Positions 1 to 9,053 of a stretch of DNA of 64,000 nt are shown here, piece after piece. The stretch's first letter is position 1. Every line of letters starts with the position of its first letter. The notes below the pieces were generated by a model that worked only from the letters and a program-made list of their open reading frames with translations, was not told where the DNA came from and made no database searches. A program made the translations under genes and the position numbers. Source of the stretch: an uncultured Prevotella sp. Lineage in GTDB: Bacteria; Bacteroidota; Bacteroidia; Bacteroidales; Bacteroidaceae. The stretch lies in assembly GCA_937922435.1 (NCBI GenBank), contig CAKZVT010000011.1, positions 116,341 through 180,340 of the forward strand. Reading direction: 5' to 3'.

Positions 1-830
1 ACGCACAGGAGAGCCACAAGCCAGAAGCCGCTGCTGCGCAGAATGTTGCCTATGTCGCTGATTTTGAACGGGTCGTCCTTCTCTTCTGCCTCGCCGGTCT
101 GTGCGTCAAGTTTCTTGTCCATGAAGAAGTAGACGATGAACATGATGAGGGCTATCATGAGGAGTACCACGCCGAAGGCTACAGAGCGCGATACGTCGAT
201 GTCGCCTCCGAGCTTTGCAAATACGGGCGAGAATATCATGCAAGTGGCAACGCCGAGGCGGGCAAGCGCCATTTCGGAGCCCATGGCGAGCGCCATCTCG
301 TGTCCCTTGAACCATTTTACTATGCCTCGCGACACCGTGATGCCAGCCATCTCCACGCCGCAGCCGAATATCATGAAGCCTACGGCTGCAAACTTGGCCG
401 ATGCGGGCATACCGAGGTAGAACGGGGAGATGCCCAGTTCGTCGAAGCCGGGAATGTAGTTGAGGTTGTTGGTGAACCATGCCTCAAGGCTGCTGCCCTG
501 GAATGCCTCGGTTACGGCGTACCAGTTGATGGTAGCCCCGACGAGCATCACCGCGCCGGAGAGTACGGCCGTGAAGCGTACTCCCATCTTGTCGAGTATT
601 ATTCCCGCGAAAATCAGGAAGAATACGAATACGTTGAGAAACGTCTCGGAGCCTTGCATCGTGCCGAACGCAGTAGAGTCCCAACCGCGTGTCGATTGCA
701 TAAGGTCTTTGATTGGCGAGAGGATGTCCATGAAGATGTACGAGCAGAACATCGCAAACGCGAGGAAAAACAGCACCATCCACCTTGTGGCGGCTGAGTC
801 GCGAAGTGTTTTTTGGATTGAAGATGTCAT
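1..830 (-). CDS. MFS transporter, 3' part cut by window edge
   Basis: The reading frame opens at the ATG at 830 (minus strand) and runs off the left edge, so only about the first 276 residues are present. They start MTSSIQKTLRDSAATRWMVL and hold long hydrophobic stretches separated by short charged loops. Examples are a first helix rich in Phe/Ala near residues 18-32, a second ending in the loop LDKMGVRF, and later ones including a Gly-rich helix before the cytosolic-looking segment WFKGHEMALAMG. The last loop is acidic (EAEEKDDP). This is the pattern of a major facilitator superfamily permease of the inner membrane. The substrate cannot be told. It follows the S9 peptidase on the same strand, so uptake of peptidase products is possible but is only inference. 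Confidence 0.75.
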   Translation of the reverse strand, partial: MTSSIQKTLRDSAATRWMVLFFLAFAMFCSYIFMDILSPIKDLMQSTRGWDSTAFGTMQGSETFLNVFVFFLIFAGIILDKMGVRFTAVLSGAVMLVGATINWYAVTEAFQGSSLEAWFTNNLNYIPGFDELGISPFYLGMPASAKFAAVGFMIFGCGVEMAGITVSRGIVKWFKGHEMALAMGSEMALARLGVATCMIFSPVFAKLGGDIDVSRSVAFGVVLLMIALIMFIVYFFMDKKLDAQTGEAEEKDDPFKISDIGNILRSSGFWLVALLC

Positions 831-871
831 GTTATTGGATTTGATTGTTGTTTTATGAAGTAGGGAATTAA

Positions 872-951
872 AATTAAGAATTAAGAGTTAAGAATTAAGA
901 AAATATGCCTTGTGGGCGACTTTCTTAATTCTTAACTCTTAATTCTTAATT
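872..951. repeat. 31-bp perfect inverted repeat (TTAAGAATTAAG type)
   Basis: Positions 872-902 and 921-951 are exact reverse complements around an 18-nt loop. The arms are built from short TTAAGAATT / TTAAGAGTT units. The right arm overlaps the stop codon of the S9 peptidase gene. A related element lies between grpE and dnaJ at 18737-18857. It could fold as a hairpin at the end of the S9 peptidase transcript. Confidence 0.9.
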
Positions 952-3115
952 ATTTAAGCCACCGGTCAAGCCAGTTGAAGAATGTGCGCTGCCACAGTAT
1001 GCCGTTCTGCGGCTTCAGCACCCAGTGATTCTCGTCGGGGAAGAGCAGCAGCTCGGCCGGTATGCCGCGCATGCGTGCCGCGTTGAACGCGCCCATTCCC
1101 TGGTTGGCATTAATACGGTAGTCCTTCTCTCCGTGGATGCAAAGGATGGGAGTATCCCACTTGTCGATGAATTTGTGCGGCGAGTTGGCGTAAGTGCGGC
1201 GTGCGTTTTCCGTCTGGTCCTTGTTCCAGTAGGCGTCGTCATACTCCCAGTTGCTGAACCATGCCTCCTCCGTGTCGGTGTACATCGACTCGAGGTTGAA
1301 CGCTCCGTCGTGGGCTATGAAGCACTTGAAGCGCTTGTCGTGGTGGCCTGCAAGGTAGTAGACGCTGAAGCCTCCGAAGCTTGCGCCTACTGCTCCGAGA
1401 CGGTCTTTGTCAACGAATGGCAGGTTGTCGCAGGCGTCATCGATGGCGGTCAGCAGGTCGTTCATGCACTGCCCCGTCCAGTCGCCGGAGATTTGCTCGT
1501 TCCATTCGCTGCCGAAACCAGGCAGTCCTCGGCGGTTTGGCGCGATGACGACGTAGCCGTTGGCCGCCATGATTTGCATGTTCCAGCGGTAGCTCCAGAA
1601 CTGCGACACGGGGCTTTGCGGCCCACCTTCGCAGAACAGAAGGGTGGGGTATTTCTTGGTCTCGTCAAAGTGCGACGGCAGTACTATCCAATACATCATG
1701 TCCTTGCCGTCGGTGGTCTTCACCCAGCGTTGTTGTATTTTGCCGAACGTCATCTGGTCGTAGAGGTGCTTGTTCTCAAATGTTATTTGTTCGGCTTTCG
1801 CCTGCTTTTCCTTCTTGCCGGGGTTGACGACGTAAAGCTCGGAAGCCTGCGACATGCTGTGCCTCTCGGCGAGCAGTTTCTTACCATCGTTGAGCAGCTG
1901 AACGGAGCCGTAGTCGTGCCAACCGTCGGTCAGCTGCATCACCTCGCCCTTGAGGTTGGTTTGGTAGATGTTCTCGCATCCGTGCCAAACGCCGAGGAAG
2001 TAGAGCGTGTTCGAGTCGTCTCCCCAGCAGAATGCGTCGACGTTTGTGTCGAGTGTTTCGGTTACATACGTCTTGTCGCCGGTGCTGGTGTTGTAGATGC
2101 AGAGGCGGTTGCGGTCGCTTTCGTAGCCGTCTCGCGCCATACTTTGCCATGCGATGTATTGTCCGTCTGGCGAGAACTGCGGATTGGTGTCATATCCGGG
2201 GTTGTTCTTCAGGTTGTCTTCCGCATTGACGGCCTGGTGCTTCATCGACTTGGTGAGGTCGGTTTCAGGCTCGGTGTAACCGGCTGGCTTGCATAGGTTG
2301 GCAGTCTTTCCCGTGGCGATGTCGTACAGGTAGATGTCCGTGTCGGTCGATGTGGCATACTTTACGCCCGTTTTTTTGCGCGAGGTGTAAACTATGGTCT
2401 TCGAGTCGGGACTCCATGCCAGCTGCTCGATGCCGCCGAACGGCTTTACAGGACTTTCGTATGGCTCGCCCTGCATGATGTCTTCGCCCTCACTGATGCC
2501 GCTCGCCGTAACGTCGGCAAGGAAGGGGTGGGGGATAGTCTCAACGTATTCGTCCCAGTGACGGTAGTTCATGTCGGTAATCAGGCGCCCTGTAGCTTTG
2601 GGCAGGTCGGCCGGGTTTTGCTTGATGATGTCGTGAAATGGTATTTGCTTTACCAGCAAAATGTGTTTTTCGTCGGGAGAGAATATGAAGCCGTCGATGC
2701 CGGTCTTGTCGTTTGTCAACTGTCTGCGGCCGCTTCCGTCGGCGTTCATCTCCCATATTTGGCCGTCGCAAAGGAACGCTATTTTTTGTCCGCCGTCAGT
2801 CCATACGGCATCACTCTCGCTTTTTGCGTTTGTTGTGAGCATCCTGTTGTTTTTGCCGTCGGCGTCCATCACGTATATTACTGTGTGGCTCTTGTTCTCC
2901 TTTACGCTGTAGTAACTTACCTGGTAAACGATGCGTTTGCCGTCGGGCGATGCCTGGTGGCCGCCGATGCGTCCCATCGCCCAAAGGGCTTCAGGGGTCA
3001 TCAAGTCGCTTTTCAGTGTAATGTCGCTTTTCCCGATAAAGCCGGTGACATCCTGTGCGTTGGCTGTATTACAGCCAATGGCGAGTGCTGCTGCAACCAT
3101 TATTGTCTTGTTCAT
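950..3115 (-). CDS. S9 family peptidase (DPP5-like), secreted
   Basis: A 721-residue serine exopeptidase of the prolyl oligopeptidase clan. The N-terminus MNKTIMVAAALAIGCNTANA is a signal peptide, so it acts in the periplasm or at the surface. Residues about 50-440 form the beta-propeller, with TolB-like repeats of the ISPDG/FSPDEK type. The C-terminal alpha/beta hydrolase domain has the nucleophile Ser579 in GASFGG, Asp665 in HGEKDYR and His697 in DENHW. The end (RTFFNWLDRWLK) and these spacings resemble Porphyromonas DPP5, a dipeptidyl peptidase that trims extracellular peptides to dipeptides; family knowledge suggests a similar job. It follows yidC after about 100 nt on the same strand. 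Acylaminoacyl peptidase is the other possible name. Confidence 0.88.
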   Translation of the reverse strand: MNKTIMVAAALAIGCNTANAQDVTGFIGKSDITLKSDLMTPEALWAMGRIGGHQASPDGKRIVYQVSYYSVKENKSHTVIYVMDADGKNNRMLTTNAKSESDAVWTDGGQKIAFLCDGQIWEMNADGSGRRQLTNDKTGIDGFIFSPDEKHILLVKQIPFHDIIKQNPADLPKATGRLITDMNYRHWDEYVETIPHPFLADVTASGISEGEDIMQGEPYESPVKPFGGIEQLAWSPDSKTIVYTSRKKTGVKYATSTDTDIYLYDIATGKTANLCKPAGYTEPETDLTKSMKHQAVNAEDNLKNNPGYDTNPQFSPDGQYIAWQSMARDGYESDRNRLCIYNTSTGDKTYVTETLDTNVDAFCWGDDSNTLYFLGVWHGCENIYQTNLKGEVMQLTDGWHDYGSVQLLNDGKKLLAERHSMSQASELYVVNPGKKEKQAKAEQITFENKHLYDQMTFGKIQQRWVKTTDGKDMMYWIVLPSHFDETKKYPTLLFCEGGPQSPVSQFWSYRWNMQIMAANGYVVIAPNRRGLPGFGSEWNEQISGDWTGQCMNDLLTAIDDACDNLPFVDKDRLGAVGASFGGFSVYYLAGHHDKRFKCFIAHDGAFNLESMYTDTEEAWFSNWEYDDAYWNKDQTENARRTYANSPHKFIDKWDTPILCIHGEKDYRINANQGMGAFNAARMRGIPAELLLFPDENHWVLKPQNGILWQRTFFNWLDRWLK

Positions 3116-3172
3116 AATATTTTGATTTTGAATATAGGGGCAGACCGTAAGTCTGCCCCTATCAGGTTATTG

Positions 3173-5071
3173 TCATTTCTTTGGTCTCATCTTTTCCTGT
3201 TGCTCACGCTGACGCTTCAGTTCCTCGGCCTGCTTCTGCATGGCTTCAAGCCTTGCGGCCAGTCCGCTCATCTTCTGAGGATTGTTCTTGTTCTCCTGGT
3301 AGCGTGCCTCGAGTATTGCGAGCAGCTTCTCGTCGTTCGTAGTTTTCCGCAGTATCCACATTATTGCGGCGCTGAAGAACAACGAGATGAAGTAGTAGAA
3401 GTTAAGTCCTGCCGAATAGTCGTTGAACAGGAAGAAGAAGAATACCGGCATGAGGTAAGTCATCCAGCGCATCATCTTCATCTGCTCGGCCTGTGCCCCT
3501 ATCATCTGGTCTTTCTGTTGGCGCATCGTCATGATAGAGTAAAGCACGTTGGCGGCGCAGAATAGAATACAGGTAAGGCTCAAGTGGTCGCCTATGAGCC
3601 AAATGTTGGTGTTCCATTCGATAATCGGGTCATACGTCGACAGGTCGCTAATCCACAAGAAGCTCTCGCCGCGTAATTGGATGGCGTTAGGTACGAAGTT
3701 GAACATTGCTAGCCATACAGGCATTTGTATGAGCATCGGCAGGCATCCGCTCAATGGGCTTACGCCGTATTTTGAATACAGAGCCATCATGGCCTGCTGC
3801 TTCTGCATCTGGTCTTCAGGCTTGTCATACTGCTTTGTCGCCTCGTCTATTTTGGGCTTTAAAACCCTCATCTTTGCCGAAGACATGTAGCTCTTCTTAA
3901 CCAATGGATATGTTATGAATTTAAGCAACAGGGTTATGAGTATGAGCACGATGCCCATGTTTATGTTCATTCCCGTCAACCAGTCGAATACGTAGATTGT
4001 AAACCAGCGGTTGATGATACGTATTATAGGCCAACCGAGGTACACGAGGCGTTGCAGTTCGAGGTCTTTGCCGAACGTGCTTTGCTTCTCGACTTTCCTC
4101 AAAAGGTTGAAGTCGTTAGGGCCAAAATAGAATTCAAGCTCCGTTGGAGTTTTGCCCGTTGGGTCGAAAGACGTCTTCATCTTTGCCGCATAGTGCTTCA
4201 GGAAACCCGAGCCTTTTTCCTGCGGAATGCTTGTCATCAGTGAGTTTGCACCCAAATCGTTCTTTGCTATCATCACCGCGCTGAAGAACTGGTTTTTGAA
4301 TGCAACCCAGTCGATTACGTCTTCGATTTCCTCGTCAACCTTTTCACCCGTCTCGCTAAGGTTGTCTGTTCCTCCTTCTGTGAGGTGATAAGTGAGTGAT
4401 GAATGCTGGTTCTCGAACGTAAAGCCCTTTTCCTGCTGTCGGCAAAGGTCCGTCCACTCTATGTCCATCTTGTCATAGTTCGGCGCAAACATGCCGCTCA
4501 TGCCGTTGGCCTGCATGGAGAAGTGCAGCATGTAGTCCTTGCCAAGCCGGTAGTTCATTACCAATGACTTGCCGTTGCCGGCATCGGCCGTCATTGTTAC
4601 CGTTGAGTCTGTAACGTTTGACGGAGTGAAATAGAGGTCGCTTGTTATGATGTTGGTCTCTTTGCCAGCCAACATGAATTTCAAAGACTGGTTCTTGCAG
4701 TCAAACAATGTCAGGTCGTTGCTGCCGTCTTTAGCCTTGAAACCTTTTATAACAGCTTTCTCAACGACACCGCCCTTTGTGTTGAGCGTAAGCTCTAACT
4801 TTGAGTTCTTAAGCACAACGCTTTGTGCCTTGCCGCTCATGGCCTTGTAGAATGCTGCTGTAGTATCTTCTACAGTTTGATTTGCTACATTGGCTTTTGC
4901 CGCCTCCTGTTCTGTCTTGAGCTTCTGTTCCGCTTTTTGTTTAGCTACGGCGGTGATGGAGTCTTGTATCCTTTGCTGTGCAATCTCTTCCTCCGATGGC
5001 CTTGACCACCAACTGAAACCTATTAGAACGGCTGCGATTAGAACAAATCCTATAATCGTATTCTTGTCCAT
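3173..5071 (-). CDS. yidC: Membrane protein insertase YidC
   Basis: A 632-residue YidC/Oxa1 insertase, which places proteins into the inner membrane alone or with SecYEG. An N-terminal helix (IIGFVLIAAVLIGFSWW) is followed by a coiled, Glu/Lys-rich linker, then a large periplasmic beta domain to about residue 350. The conserved core has five membrane segments, including LILITLLLKFITYPL and the family motif region GCLPMLIQMPVWLAMFNFV. The basic C-terminal tail ends EKMRPKK, as expected for contact with ribosomes. The length matches other Bacteroidales YidC proteins. It starts 25 nt after pyrG, a conserved gene order in this group, and probably shares its transcript. Confidence 0.97.
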   Translation of the reverse strand: MDKNTIIGFVLIAAVLIGFSWWSRPSEEEIAQQRIQDSITAVAKQKAEQKLKTEQEAAKANVANQTVEDTTAAFYKAMSGKAQSVVLKNSKLELTLNTKGGVVEKAVIKGFKAKDGSNDLTLFDCKNQSLKFMLAGKETNIITSDLYFTPSNVTDSTVTMTADAGNGKSLVMNYRLGKDYMLHFSMQANGMSGMFAPNYDKMDIEWTDLCRQQEKGFTFENQHSSLTYHLTEGGTDNLSETGEKVDEEIEDVIDWVAFKNQFFSAVMIAKNDLGANSLMTSIPQEKGSGFLKHYAAKMKTSFDPTGKTPTELEFYFGPNDFNLLRKVEKQSTFGKDLELQRLVYLGWPIIRIINRWFTIYVFDWLTGMNINMGIVLILITLLLKFITYPLVKKSYMSSAKMRVLKPKIDEATKQYDKPEDQMQKQQAMMALYSKYGVSPLSGCLPMLIQMPVWLAMFNFVPNAIQLRGESFLWISDLSTYDPIIEWNTNIWLIGDHLSLTCILFCAANVLYSIMTMRQQKDQMIGAQAEQMKMMRWMTYLMPVFFFFLFNDYSAGLNFYYFISLFFSAAIMWILRKTTNDEKLLAILEARYQENKNNPQKMSGLAARLEAMQKQAEELKRQREQQEKMRPKK

Positions 5072-5096
5072 CTCTGAAAACTTGTGTGATTGTTAT

Positions 5097-6710
5097 TTAT
5101 TTCTTACTGTTTTTGTTTTCTATCGCAGTCTTTACGAAATCAAGGAACAACGGGTGCGGATGGAGCACTGTGCTTGAATATTCAGGATGGAACTGTGTTC
5201 CGATATACCACTTCAAACCGGGTATTTCGACAATCTCAACCAAGTCGCTCTCCGGATTGCGGCCGACACATTTCATGCCGGCGCGTTCGTATTCCTGTTC
5301 GAAATCGTTGTTGAATTCGTAACGGTGACGGTGGCGTTCCTGTATGTGTTCCTTCTTATATATGTTGAACACGCGCGAGCCTTGCCTTAAAACACATTCG
5401 TAAGCGCCAAGACGCATCGTGCCGCCCATGTTGGTTATGTTCTTCTGGTCTTCCATGATGTCGATGACGTTGTGCTCGGTTTTCTCGTCCATTTCGCGGC
5501 TGTTGGCGTCTTCGTAGCCGAGAACGTTGCGACCGAACTCGATTACCATCATCTGCATGCCGAGGCAAATGCCGAACGTCGGTATGTCGTGTGTACGGGT
5601 ATAGTGGGCTGCAACAATCTTGCCCTCTATTCCGCGCTGTCCGAAGCCCGGGCAAATCACGATGCCGTCCATGCCGTCAAGCTTCTCGGCAACGTTTCCT
5701 TCATTAAGCTTTTCGCTGTTTATGAATGTGGCTTTGACCTTATAGTCGTTGTAAGTTCCTGCCTGCGAAAGGCTTTCAAGAATACTCTTGTATGCGTCCT
5801 GCAAGTCGTATTTGCCTACAAGCCCAATGTTTACTATCTCCGTAGCCTTATGTCTGCGCTCAAGGAACGAACGCCACGGCCCGAGTGTGGGAGTTTCGCC
5901 GACAGGCTCGCCCATCTTGCGGAGTATTGTTTCGTCAAGTTTCTGTTCCTGCATGCGTACCGGCACTTCATAGATGGTAGGCATGTCAACGCTCTGCACC
6001 ACTGCGTCGAAATCAACGTTGCAGAAGTTTGCCACCTTCTTACGGATGCCGTCGCTGAGCGGATGTTCTGTCCTTAGCACCAGTATGTCGGGCTGTATGC
6101 CGACGCTCTGGAGTTCTTTGACCGAATGTTGCGTTGGCTTTGTTTTCAGCTCTTTTGCCGCTGCGAGGTAGGGTATATATGTAAGATGTACGCAGAGGGC
6201 TTTCTTTCCAAGTTCCCATTTCAGCTGGCGTATGCTTTCAAGGAATGGCAGGCTCTCGATGTCGCCTACGGTTCCGCCTATTTCAGTTATGACGAAGTCG
6301 TAGTTGTCCCTCTTGCCGAGCATCTTTACGTTGCGCTTGATTTCGTCGGTGATGTGTGGGATTACCTGGATTGTTTTTCCCAAATAGTCTCCGCGGCGCT
6401 CCTTGTCAATTACTGATTTGTATATACGCCCGGTGGTCAAGTTGTTGGCCTTTGTTGTCTGTATGCCGGTGAAACGCTCGTAGTGGCCAAGGTCGAGGTC
6501 GGCCTCATGTCCGTCTACGGTCACGTAGCACTCTCCGTGCTCGTATGGGTTCAGCGTTCCGGGGTCGATGTTGATGTATGGGTCAAACTTTTGGATTGTG
6601 ATGTTGTACCCTCTTGCTTGGAGAAGTTTTCCTATTGACGACGATATAATGCCTTTCCCGAGCGAGGAAGCCACACCGCCGGTGACGAAGATGTATTTTG
6701 TTTCTGCCAC
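5097..6710 (-). CDS. pyrG: CTP synthase
   Basis: A 537-residue CTP synthase: it aminates UTP to CTP with ATP and glutamine, the last step of pyrimidine nucleotide synthesis, in the cytosol. The N-terminal synthase domain begins KYIFVTGGVASSLGKG, the P-loop-like nucleotide site. The C-terminal class I glutamine amidotransferase domain (from about residue 290) has the catalytic Cys382 in GICLGMQ and the His/Glu pair in GTQFHPEYSS. Nothing is missing compared with the family. The start at 6710 follows a consensus promoter at 6757-6788, and the gene heads the pyrG-yidC-peptidase group. Confidence 0.98.
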   Translation of the reverse strand: MAETKYIFVTGGVASSLGKGIISSSIGKLLQARGYNITIQKFDPYINIDPGTLNPYEHGECYVTVDGHEADLDLGHYERFTGIQTTKANNLTTGRIYKSVIDKERRGDYLGKTIQVIPHITDEIKRNVKMLGKRDNYDFVITEIGGTVGDIESLPFLESIRQLKWELGKKALCVHLTYIPYLAAAKELKTKPTQHSVKELQSVGIQPDILVLRTEHPLSDGIRKKVANFCNVDFDAVVQSVDMPTIYEVPVRMQEQKLDETILRKMGEPVGETPTLGPWRSFLERRHKATEIVNIGLVGKYDLQDAYKSILESLSQAGTYNDYKVKATFINSEKLNEGNVAEKLDGMDGIVICPGFGQRGIEGKIVAAHYTRTHDIPTFGICLGMQMMVIEFGRNVLGYEDANSREMDEKTEHNVIDIMEDQKNITNMGGTMRLGAYECVLRQGSRVFNIYKKEHIQERHRHRYEFNNDFEQEYERAGMKCVGRNPESDLVEIVEIPGLKWYIGTQFHPEYSSTVLHPHPLFLDFVKTAIENKNSKK

Positions 6711-6756
6711 GGTTATAACGTTTTAATTACTAATTACTAATTAAAAATATGACGTG

Positions 6757-6788
6757 CAAAATTAAGAAAAATTGCTGATACACCCAAA
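6757..6788 (-). promoter_or_regulatory. Promoter of pyrG
   Basis: Read on the minus strand: TTTG at 6788-6785, a 20-nt spacer, and TAATTTTG at 6764-6757. This is an exact match to the Bacteroidota -33 (TTTG) and -7 (TAnnTTTG) elements. Transcription would begin about 40 nt before the pyrG start codon. Confidence 0.8.
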
Positions 6789-6848
6789 TTATAGTCTCTT
6801 TATTAAATGAAAAAAGCAATAACAGCCGTCTATGTATAAAATAAATGC

Positions 6849-6856
6849 TAACTTTG
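6849..6856 (+). promoter_or_regulatory. -7 element before the DUF3078 gene
   Basis: TAACTTTG fits TAnnTTTG. No clear TTTG lies 19-20 nt upstream. It decides the start of the next gene: an in-frame ATG at 6845 lies at or before this element and would not be in the transcript, so the ATG at 6881 is preferred. Confidence 0.6.
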
Positions 6857-6880
6857 CAGTCAAAACTTAAAACCGAAGGG

Positions 6881-8185
6881 ATGAAATCCAAGTTGTTATT
6901 AGTGTTGATTTTATTGTGTGCAACCGGGTCGGCTTTTTGTCAGACAAGGTCAAGCCGGCGTATCTTGCACCGCGAACGCCCCGACACTTCCATCGTAGTT
7001 GCATACGTTGATTCCTTGAAATCATATAAAGCAAAGGCCGATACGCTGCAATTGTATCCAGACACAATGCTTCTGCGTCCTACTCCCGACCCCCGCTTTT
7101 CATTACTGTTCGGCCCGTTGGCTTTTTATCGTTCGGCTGTAAGCCGCAATGTCGTACTGGGCGACGACAATACCGACGGGCTGGATGAAGCCATTGGCGC
7201 GGCGTTGCTCGATGCCTATCTGCAGTGTCCGGGCAATGTCGCGTGGACTGACAAGGAACTTGCGGAAGCTGGGGCGTTGCATGAAGAAATAACCAAGCCG
7301 TTGCGCCATAAAGTAGAATATGTGAAAGATAACGAAGAGGTGCCCGAGGTGCATCCTGACGTTCCGCTTGAAATAGTTGTGGCACGTCCTAATTTCTGGA
7401 CGTTCAGCGGCGATTATTATTTGCAGTTCTTGCAGAATTACGTGTCCGGCAACTGGTACAAAGGCGGTGAAAGTGATTACTCCATGTTGTCAAGCGTGAC
7501 ATTGCAAGCCAATTACAACAACAAGCAAAAGGTGAAATTTGAGAACAAGCTCGAATTGAAACTCGGCATGCTTACATCGCGAGGCGATACATTGCATAAT
7601 GTGCGGACTTCGGAAGACTTAATCAGATATACCGGGAAGTTGGGATTGCAGGCTACCAAAAACTGGTATTATACGTTGCAGCTTATTGCGCAGACGCAAT
7701 TTATGCGAGGTTACAAGAGCAATGACTCGAAAGTATATTCAGACATCCTGTCGCCGTTGAACCTCAACTTCTCGTTGGGTATGAGTTACAATGTGAATGT
7801 TTTTAACGGCAGGTTAACCGGTTCCATACAGTTGGCGCCATTGGCATACAACTTCAAATATGTAGGCAGGAAGGAACTTGCCACCGACAATGGCTTGAAG
7901 GCGGGCGAACATACTCTGCATGAGTTTGGTTCAGGATGTACGTTCGACTTGAACTGGACATTCTCTGACTTAATCAAATGGAAGACTCGCTTGTATGCAT
8001 ATACCACATACAAGCGCATGCAAATGGAATGGGAGAATACGGTTACATTCCAGTTCAACAAATACATATCCTCCAATCTGTTCATATTCCCGCGTTTCGA
8101 CGATAGCACCTCCAATAAAGATGAAACCCTCGGATATTGGCAGTTTAAGGAATATTTGTCGATAGGTTTCGCTTATGCGTTCTGA
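6881..8185 (+). CDS. DUF3078 domain protein (outer-membrane beta-barrel type)
   Basis: A 434-residue exported protein. The chosen start gives a clean signal peptide (MKSKLLLVLILLCATGSAFC) and lies just after a -7 element; a start 36 nt earlier would add 12 residues before it. The C-terminal half shows alternating polar and aromatic residues typical of outer-membrane strands. It includes the family-like NYVSGNWYKGGES and ends in the aromatic YLSIGFAYAF, as barrel proteins do. DUF3078 proteins are widespread in Bacteroidota and have no proven function. The gene faces a DUF1573 gene across a long inverted repeat. Confidence 0.82.
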   Translation: MKSKLLLVLILLCATGSAFCQTRSSRRILHRERPDTSIVVAYVDSLKSYKAKADTLQLYPDTMLLRPTPDPRFSLLFGPLAFYRSAVSRNVVLGDDNTDGLDEAIGAALLDAYLQCPGNVAWTDKELAEAGALHEEITKPLRHKVEYVKDNEEVPEVHPDVPLEIVVARPNFWTFSGDYYLQFLQNYVSGNWYKGGESDYSMLSSVTLQANYNNKQKVKFENKLELKLGMLTSRGDTLHNVRTSEDLIRYTGKLGLQATKNWYYTLQLIAQTQFMRGYKSNDSKVYSDILSPLNLNFSLGMSYNVNVFNGRLTGSIQLAPLAYNFKYVGRKELATDNGLKAGEHTLHEFGSGCTFDLNWTFSDLIKWKTRLYAYTTYKRMQMEWENTVTFQFNKYISSNLFIFPRFDDSTSNKDETLGYWQFKEYLSIGFAYAF

Positions 8186-8280
8186 AAGTGAAGAGTGAAA
8201 AAACGAAAAGTGAAAAATCCATTACACACCAACTTTAAGCAATGGATTTTTCACTTTTCGTTTTTTCACTCTTCACTTTC
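8184..8280. terminator. 40-bp perfect inverted repeat between convergent genes
   Basis: Positions 8184-8223 and 8241-8280 are exact reverse complements with a 17-nt loop. The arms are made of GTGAA/AAAAG runs, rich in A on one strand and T on the other. It begins inside the stop codon of the DUF3078 gene and ends 4 nt before the stop of the DUF1573 gene, so it can act as a terminator in both directions. Arms this long and perfect exceed what termination needs. Confidence 0.8.
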
Positions 8281-8284
8281 TGGC

Positions 8285-8674
8285 TTATTTCGCTTCTTCC
8301 ATCGTTCCCTCAATGTACAGTCTCATCATTTCGGGCTTGCCGTTGGTTCTTAATGTGATTGACTTTTTGAAATGTCCGGGAAATCTTCCTTTGCCGTTGT
8401 ATGTCACGCTTAACGTGCCCTTTTGCCCCGGCGCAACCGGTTTCTTTGTATATTCAGGCACAGTGCAGCCGCAACTTGCTATTGCCTGGTGGATTATTAG
8501 GGGCGCGTCGCCTACATTTGTGAACGTGAATGTGCATTTCTGCACAGGCTTGCTTTCCGGGAATGTTCCGAAATCACACGTTGTCTTATCGAATTTGATT
8601 TCCGCCCCTTTCTGAGCGAAAGCATATCCAAGTGACAACATCAGCGTTAGCGAGATTAATAAGATTTTTTTCAT
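8285..8674 (-). CDS. DUF1573 domain protein, exported
   Basis: 129 residues: a signal peptide (MKKILLISLTLMLSLGYAFA) followed by one complete DUF1573 domain. The domain has the marks DFGTFPESKPVQ, FTNVGDAPLIIHQAIASCGCTVPEY and PVAPGQKGTLSVTYN. These small immunoglobulin-like domains are common in exported Bacteroidota proteins; the CGC motif near residue 69 is conserved but its role is not known. A -7 element TAATTTTG lies at 8710-8703 on the minus strand. A stronger leftward promoter inside the invertible segment at 9005-9036 also points at this gene in the orientation given here. Confidence 0.88.
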   Translation of the reverse strand: MKKILLISLTLMLSLGYAFAQKGAEIKFDKTTCDFGTFPESKPVQKCTFTFTNVGDAPLIIHQAIASCGCTVPEYTKKPVAPGQKGTLSVTYNGKGRFPGHFKKSITLRTNGKPEMMRLYIEGTMEEAK

Positions 8675-8898
8675 TTTGCATCCATATTGTTTTAATTGAT
8701 GGCAAAATTACGTCTTTTTTACATATGTTTGTGCAACGCCCCTGCCTTATTTTGCATTAATTTTGTTATTTTTATCCTTGTTTCAACAGCTTTTGTTGAT
8801 TGGCAGCCGCAATCTTGCAGTCAAGGTGATTGCTGTTGGGACGGACATTGACACCACACATATTGATGGTTATGGTTAGCTAAAAATGCGTATTGCAA

Positions 8899-8922
8899 TA
8901 CTTATCTGCATGATTAGTTACA
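8899..8922 (+). repeat. Left inverted repeat of the invertible segment
   Basis: The core TCTGCATGATTAGTTACA (8905-8922) is exactly repeated in reverse complement at 9054-9071. Four further outer bases (8899-8902) also match after two mismatches. Confidence 0.95.
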
Positions 8923-8992
8923 GAAATGTTATTAAAGGTTTGCTTATTCAACCGTAAAAACAATAGCATATGACGCTTTTTCTTTCATATAT

Positions 8993-9000
8993 TACTTTTG
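8993..9000 (+). promoter_or_regulatory. Partial promoter inside the invertible segment, reading rightward
   Basis: TACTTTTG fits the -7 element, but the place where TTTG is expected (about 8969-8972) reads TATG. It could give weak transcription of the pilus operon in the present orientation. Confidence 0.4.
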
Positions 9001-9004
9001 GTTA

Positions 9005-9036
9005 CAAAAATAATATTTTTCCAAACATAATGCAAA
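9005..9036 (-). promoter_or_regulatory. Full promoter inside the invertible segment, reading leftward
   Basis: On the minus strand: TTTG at 9036-9033, 20 nt, then TATTTTTG at 9012-9005. Both boxes match the Bacteroidota consensus exactly. In this orientation it reads toward the DUF1573 gene and away from the pilus operon. Confidence 0.75.
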
Positions 9037-9053
9037 TGATTTGTCGACAAATT

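Noticed and set aside
1025..2296. Long open frame (423 codons) on the plus strand opposite the S9 peptidase gene
   Set aside because: It is the antisense shadow of a gene with a full catalytic triad and signal peptide; its own product has no recognisable domain.
8184..8280. Second invertible segment
   Set aside because: The loop between the arms is only 17 nt and contains no promoter, so flipping would change nothing.
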